From NCBI RefSeq assembly GCF_900290275.1, contig NZ_LT985324.1, positions 1,126,451 to 1,181,394 on the forward strand: a stretch of DNA of 54,944 nucleotides, in the 5' to 3' direction. This stretch comes from Prevotella merdae. Its GTDB lineage: Bacteria; Bacteroidota; Bacteroidia; Bacteroidales; Bacteroidaceae. Every line of letters begins with the position of its first letter. Positions within the stretch are counted from its first letter, which is position 1. Below the pieces are notes generated by a model. That model was not told where the DNA came from. It worked only from the letters and a program-made list of their open reading frames with translations, and searched no databases. The translations under genes and the position numbers were made by a program. Positions 50,540 to 54,944 of the stretch are shown in pieces.

Positions 50540-53500
50540 ATGACATCCACCAACAACATAGTTTTTCGCTCTGAACAGCAACAGGCTATCGACCTCACCG
50601 TGAACAGTCTGAAACGCAACCGAAAGATGCTTTGGAATGCAAAGATGCGTTTCGGAAAGACTCTTTGCGCACTTGAGGTGGCAAGACTGTGTGGCTATCG
50701 CCGAACACTCATCCTTACCCATCGACCCAACGTGCGTGGCGAGTGGTTTGAGTCGTTGCTTAAGCTTAAGCTCGACGGCTGGCTATTTGGCTGCAAAGAC
50801 CCAAACGCCGTGGCGTTCGACGCCCAGACCTTCGAGGCTATAGAAGCTAAGGCTAAACAAGACAAAAACACCCATTACATTTATTTTGCCTCTATGCAAG
50901 ACCTCAGAGGCTCCAAGCGCGTAAACCAGCAGAAGGGCATCGAGAAGAACGACCATATCTTCAACACCCATTGGGACTTCCTTATTGTCGACGAGGCTCA
51001 CGAGGGCATTATGTCACGTCTCGGACGCGACGTTATTGGCGAACTGCAGAAGCGTCGCACCCTGCGCACATTGTACCTATCGGGCACGCCTTACAACATT
51101 CAGCAGATGTTCGACAATACCGAGGTGTATCATTGGGACTACTGCATGGAACAGTCGGCCAAGGCAGCATGGACTCAAGCCCATGCCAACGAGCCCAATC
51201 CTTACGAGGGTCTGGCGCGCATGAACATCATTACCTACAACCTGGCACGCGAAATGCGCAGCTACCGCATAAGCGAAACTGGCGCATTCAACTTTGCCGA
51301 GCTCTTCCGTACCGAGAATGTTCCGGCGGACGAAGCTACAAACGGCGCCACAACTCGTTTTGTACACGAGGCCGACGTGCGCAAGTTTGTCAAACTAATA
51401 AGCAAGAACAGCACCAACAAACTATATCCCTACGCCAACAAGCAGCTGGCTGGCTCGCTCGACCACACCCTTTGGTACGTGCCGGGCGTTCAGGCTGCTC
51501 ATTGCCTTGCACGCATCCTGTCTGAGCAGACACCCGACAACCCCTTTGGCCAGTACGCCATTGTAGACGTTGCTGGCGAGGGCAACTCTGCCGAGGAACG
51601 TTCAGACATATACGAGCAGACCAAGCACGAGCGCGACGCTCTCGAACGTGTTAAAACGGCAATTGCCAACAACAAGCTCACCATAACTCTCTCGTGCGGA
51701 CGCCTAACCATGGGCGTGTCGGTACCCGAATGGACAGCCGTGCTTATGCTTGCAGGCGCAGCCGAAACGGGTGGCATGCGCTACTTCCAGACTATCTTCA
51801 GATGTCAAAGCCCATATACCGATGCGCGCGTCAAGACAGAATGCTACGCCATCGACTTCTCGCCTTGCCGCACACTCACCGTGGTAGACCAATACGTCAA
51901 CAACAACACCTACACCTCAAACCAAGAGGAACGTGTGGCTAAGCTCACCGAATTCCTTGACTTGTGCCCCATTACAGAGATCTCGGCTTCAAAACAAACA
52001 CGCTTCGACACCGAGGCGTTCATACGCAACGTAACATCGGCCTACTCCGACTCGCTCATACGCAACGGATTTAGAGACGACTGCCTATACGGCAACCTCG
52101 ACAACCTACGACAGCAAGACATACGCCTGCTCGACCAAGTGGCCGAGGCCATTGTGCGTGGCATCGCTTCTGAACGACAAAGCAACCGCGAGATGATAGC
52201 CGAGTCGTTAGGACGCAACAAGCGCAAGACCACAAACAACGCCAAGGAGAAGGCTGCACGCGAGAAGCAGGCAAAGGCCGAGGAAACTGCTGTTGCTGCC
52301 ATGCGCGAGGCCACACGCCGACTTACGCCACGTCAGCGCGCAATAGCTATACTCAACCAGATTTCAAGTCGATTCCCTATACTTATTTACGGTACGGTCG
52401 ACCGCATAGAGGGCCTAACACTCGACTCGTTCATACGCAGCATCGATGCCGAGTCGTGGCGCGAGTTCATGCCTAAGGGCATCACCCTTAAGCTATTCCA
52501 GCGCCTTAAGTACTTCTATCGCGAGGACATCTTCGTGGCTACAGCCAAGGCAATATTCAACCGCTTGCAACGTGCCGACACCCTGCCCGTAAACGAGCGC
52601 GTAGCCGAGGTAGCCGACATTCTTGCCGACTTCTGCTATCCCGACCGCGAAACTGTGCTCACACCATGGCGTACCGTAAACCGCCAGCTTGCCGACACCA
52701 TAGGAGGCTATTGCTTCTTCAACGAAAAGTTCAATAAGCCTATATCCGACCCACGATTCGTCTACAACGGCGACGTTACCGAGCGTGTGCTCATGAACCA
52801 GAAGGCACGCATCCTCGACCTTACGTCAAAAACCGGACTCTACTCGCTCTACGCAGCCTTCTCTATGTACAAGCTGCGCAGCGGACAGTCGCAAGGTTTG
52901 TTCGACATGATATCCGACGAGGACTCAGAGGCACTATGGAAGGAAATCGTCGAAAACAATATCTTTGCCATTTGCCGCACACGCATAGCCGAGCGCATCA
53001 CACGACGCACTCTTCTTGGCTATCGTCAGGACATCAAGGCCAACATAAAGATTCTTGAGGATCAGACATCGCTCGTTATGGTGTACAAGCGCAAGCTGAT
53101 GCGCACGCTGGCCGACGGCGAGAATTTTTGGAACATTAACAAGCAGAAGGATATGAAATTCGATGCCATCATCGGCAACCCGCCATATCAAGTGAATATT
53201 GGTGAGCAGAAGGACAACTACGGCATTCCGCTCTACAACCAGTTTGTAGAGGTAGCACGCGAGATGAAACCCAACTACATCTCCATGATTATGCCTTCGC
53301 GCTGGTTTACCGGAGGACGCGGACTGGAGAACTTCCGCCGCACCATGCTCTCCGACCATCGCATGAGGTCTATCTTCGACTATGTCGACTCTAAGGACCT
53401 CTTCCCTACCGTTGACATCTCGGGCGGCGTCAACTACTTCCTTTGGGACGCACGCCACAAGAAGGGATGCCGCTTTACTAACACGCTGCACGGAACATCC

Positions 53501-54163
53501 AACACCTGCGAGCGCGACCTCAACCAGTTCCCTATCTTCGTGCGCAACAACGGGGCGCTGTCGTTCATCAACAAGGTTCTCGACAAGTGCAAGGGCACGC
53601 TCAACACACAGGTCAGCGGACAGACCCCATTCGGATTCGTCAGCACCTATCGCGGTACAGCCAACCCCGAGCAGGACACAACAGCTGTAGAGCTTAAGTC
53701 GTCGGGCGCTACCACATACGTGGCTCGTGCCGACATCAAGAAGAATGCCGCTTGGACCGACATGTACAAAGTGGTGTTCTCAAAGGCCACATGCGAGCAT
53801 GCAGGCACACCCGACCGCAACGGCAAGTTCCGCGTCCTCTCGGCTATGACCGTGCTGCCACCTGCTGTAGTGTGCACACAGAGCTATCTGGTGGGCGGAG
53901 CCTACAACACCAAGGAAGAGGCCGACAACTTTATGGCTTACCTCAGCACCAAGTTTGCACGCTACCTCATGCTACAAACCATCACGTCGCAAGACCTCTC
54001 GCCTGAGAAGTTTATGTTTGTTCCTACAGAAGACTTCACAAGCAACAGCGACATCTGCTGGACAACCAACGACATTCCTAACATCGACCGACAACTGTTC
54101 GAGAAATATGGCATTACGGACACCGAAAGGGCTGTTGCCGATAATACCATAAAGGAGATGTAA
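50540..54163 (+). CDS. SF2 helicase-N6-adenine methyltransferase fusion (restriction-modification-like)
   Basis: 1207 residues. Helicase part (1-about 480): Walker A-like NAKMRFGKT (33-41), DEAH at 151-154, SGTPYNI (motif III-like) and a C-terminal RecA lobe with RYFQTIFRCQSPY (motif VI-like, about 415-428). A long helical linker with a coiled basic stretch fills about 480-700. Methyltransferase part: motif X-like TPWRTVNRQL (708-717), motif I-like DLTSKTGLYSLYAAFS (760-775), catalytic NPPY (880-883), then a target-recognition-like C-terminus (about 960-1207). No PD-(D/E)xK, Mrr or HNH nuclease is visible, so it resembles a type ISP enzyme without its nuclease. It is probably a defence or methylation system acting with the small subunit. 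Confidence 0.82.
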   Translation: MTSTNNIVFRSEQQQAIDLTVNSLKRNRKMLWNAKMRFGKTLCALEVARLCGYRRTLILTHRPNVRGEWFESLLKLKLDGWLFGCKDPNAVAFDAQTFEAIEAKAKQDKNTHYIYFASMQDLRGSKRVNQQKGIEKNDHIFNTHWDFLIVDEAHEGIMSRLGRDVIGELQKRRTLRTLYLSGTPYNIQQMFDNTEVYHWDYCMEQSAKAAWTQAHANEPNPYEGLARMNIITYNLAREMRSYRISETGAFNFAELFRTENVPADEATNGATTRFVHEADVRKFVKLISKNSTNKLYPYANKQLAGSLDHTLWYVPGVQAAHCLARILSEQTPDNPFGQYAIVDVAGEGNSAEERSDIYEQTKHERDALERVKTAIANNKLTITLSCGRLTMGVSVPEWTAVLMLAGAAETGGMRYFQTIFRCQSPYTDARVKTECYAIDFSPCRTLTVVDQYVNNNTYTSNQEERVAKLTEFLDLCPITEISASKQTRFDTEAFIRNVTSAYSDSLIRNGFRDDCLYGNLDNLRQQDIRLLDQVAEAIVRGIASERQSNREMIAESLGRNKRKTTNNAKEKAAREKQAKAEETAVAAMREATRRLTPRQRAIAILNQISSRFPILIYGTVDRIEGLTLDSFIRSIDAESWREFMPKGITLKLFQRLKYFYREDIFVATAKAIFNRLQRADTLPVNERVAEVADILADFCYPDRETVLTPWRTVNRQLADTIGGYCFFNEKFNKPISDPRFVYNGDVTERVLMNQKARILDLTSKTGLYSLYAAFSMYKLRSGQSQGLFDMISDEDSEALWKEIVENNIFAICRTRIAERITRRTLLGYRQDIKANIKILEDQTSLVMVYKRKLMRTLADGENFWNINKQKDMKFDAIIGNPPYQVNIGEQKDNYGIPLYNQFVEVAREMKPNYISMIMPSRWFTGGRGLENFRRTMLSDHRMRSIFDYVDSKDLFPTVDISGGVNYFLWDARHKKGCRFTNTLHGTSNTCERDLNQFPIFVRNNGALSFINKVLDKCKGTLNTQVSGQTPFGFVSTYRGTANPEQDTTAVELKSSGATTYVARADIKKNAAWTDMYKVVFSKATCEHAGTPDRNGKFRVLSAMTVLPPAVVCTQSYLVGGAYNTKEEADNFMAYLSTKFARYLMLQTITSQDLSPEKFMFVPTEDFTSNSDICWTTNDIPNIDRQLFEKYGITDTERAVADNTIKEM

Positions 54164-54174
54164 AAGTAGTGGGG

Positions 54175-54297
54175 GTGTCAAAATAGGAGTTAACGGAAGT
54201 TTGGGCTTCGCCCGAAGTTAACGGAAGTTAGCGGACCTCCCATCCATCGTAGATGGATTAACTTCTTCTTAACTTCCGATAACTCCTATTTTGACAC
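54175..54297. repeat. Long inverted repeat with internal hairpins
   Basis: Arms of 27 bp (54175-54201, beginning GTGTCAAAATAGGAGTTAAC, and 54271-54297) match with one mismatch. Inside are smaller hairpins (GGGCTTCGCCC near 54203; CCATC-CATCGTA-GATGG near 54240) and direct GAAGTTAACGGAAGTTA words. It lies 12 bp after the stop codon of the large restriction-like gene. Confidence 0.8.
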
Positions 54298-54320
54298 ACC
54301 CTCTGTATTGCATTCAAAAG

Positions 54321-54383
54321 CAAAGCGCCCTGTAAGGGCAGAAGCGTCGATTATCAATGCTTTTGCCCTTACAGGGCGCTTTG
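54321..54383. terminator. Perfect 20-bp hairpin, likely terminator
   Basis: CAAAGCGCCCTGTAAGGGCA (54321-54340) pairs perfectly with 54364-54383 across a 23-nt loop; T-rich sequence follows (TTTGGTTTT). It is the strongest stem in the window and probably ends the xpt-restriction transcript. Confidence 0.65.
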
Positions 54384-54491
54384 TTTGGTTTTAATCAGAA
54401 ATCGAAAATAACCTTAATGACAAATGACCTTAATGACACGCTAACAAATCCTTGTATTCTGCGGTGGCGTCAAACGATGGGCATAATTTTT

Positions 54492-54835
54492 ACTTGTAGT
54501 TCTTTTGTATGTAGTTCCCACAGAATGCACAGACTACACAGAAGCCTACGGGCATAAAACTTTTCGAATCCACAGAATAGCCTACGCTTCGCGAGGCAAG
54601 AATCCACAGAAATGAATGCTTGCTGGTCTGCGCGCTGTGGTGAACTACAAGCAAGGAGATACAAGTACAAGAGCCTTTCGCCATGCTTAACCTCGGCGAC
54701 GCTACACAAGCTATCAATTCTGTGCCTTCTGTCGTATGACGCGCAGCGTCTATACGCTCTGTGTATTCCAAAACCTTAATCCCGTAGGCTTCTGTGTAAT
54801 CTGTGCATTCTGTGGGGAACTACAAGCAAAGGAGA
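54492..54835. mobile_element. MITE-like repeat, copy B (inverted relative to copy A)
   Basis: Inner terminal repeats at 54530-54552 and 54781-54803 (22 of 23 positions paired) extend outwards to about 45 bp through GTAGTTCCCACAGAATGCA on the left and its near complement on the right. Blocks such as CCATGCTTAACCTCGGCG and TTTTGTATGTAGTTCCC match copy A (133-405) in reverse. It is about 40 bp longer inside. No transposase gene is present. 54836-54944 shows a short GAGTGAAAAGTGAAGAGTGA repeat and nothing else. Confidence 0.7.
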
Positions 54836-54944
54836 TGTTAAGTGAAGAGTGAAAAGTGAAGAGTGAAAAATCCAATGGTTTAAGTGAGGATACCGCAAGA
54901 AAGGAGTGTTGGGCAAAGCCCAACCAAGCCTCATGTTCTCTTTA

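Noticed and set aside
49603..54163. One methyltransferase split between the two proteins
   Set aside because: At first the small protein seemed to supply motif I and the large one motif IV. However, the large protein has its own motif X and motif I-like segments at 708-775 before NPPY, so it is probably complete by itself.

Overview
The window looks like the chromosome of a Bacteroidales bacterium, most likely Prevotellaceae (Prevotella/Segatella type); the genus is inferred from the style of the sequence. Supporting signs are the Bacteroidetes -7 promoter box TAnnTTTG in front of many genes, a complete aerotolerance (Bat) operon, a dipeptidyl peptidase III with the Bacteroides-type HECLGH site, a PafA-type phosphatase, signal-peptide and lipobox outer-membrane proteins, and intergenic regions full of short AT-rich repeats.

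Layout. 1-540: tail of a probable transposase, then a MITE-like repeat. 541-9210 (minus strand): zinc-ribbon coiled-coil protein and Nif3; an envelope protein and a lipoprotein phosphoesterase; and a PadR-PspC-outer membrane barrel unit. 9211-10137: a repeat-rich divergent intergenic region. 10138-12159 (plus): PafA-like phosphatase and a small monooxygenase-fold protein. 12267-15396 (minus): sugar kinase, two tandem deoxynucleoside kinases (one broken by an amber codon) and a TetR regulator. 15682-19451 (plus): malic enzyme, IspE, Nudix. 19418-20776 (minus): membrane protein and an orphan response regulator. 21016-24257 (plus): pabB-pabC and an AAA_14/DUF4143 ATPase lying between remnants of AraC-type genes and hairpin repeats. 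24993-36673 (minus): hisS, purA, fur, an AlkD-like protein, DPP III, AraC, nadE, an Smr protein, queA and a PAP2 phosphatase. 36710-45162 (minus): moxR-DUF58-batX-like-batA-batB-batC-batD/E. 45338-47577 (minus): maf, kdsC, DUF2520. 47961-54163 (plus): a GNAT/FemAB-like protein, xpt and a two-gene restriction-modification-like system. 54164-54944: large hairpins and a second, inverted copy of the MITE-like repeat.

How the genes fit together. Most are housekeeping: nucleotide salvage (xpt, purA, deoxynucleoside kinases, Maf), folate (pabB/pabC), isoprenoids (ispE), NAD (nadE), LPS (kdsC) and tRNA (hisS, queA). The Bat operon is one envelope-associated MoxR/von Willebrand factor A machine. The accessory part is the helicase-methyltransferase pair at 49603-54163, which is the best candidate for an under-described system. 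The big protein joins an SF2 helicase to an N6-adenine methyltransferase. The small partner looks like a SAM-binding methyltransferase fold without the catalytic NPPY motif. No nuclease is visible.

The other notable layer is non-coding. There are inverted MITE-like copies at both ends of the window, tandem arrays with 22-bp and 32-33-bp periods, duplicated hairpins beside AraC remnants, a 52-bp repeat identical across 11 kb, and several start codons placed 4-7 nt after a -7 box, as expected for leaderless mRNAs.
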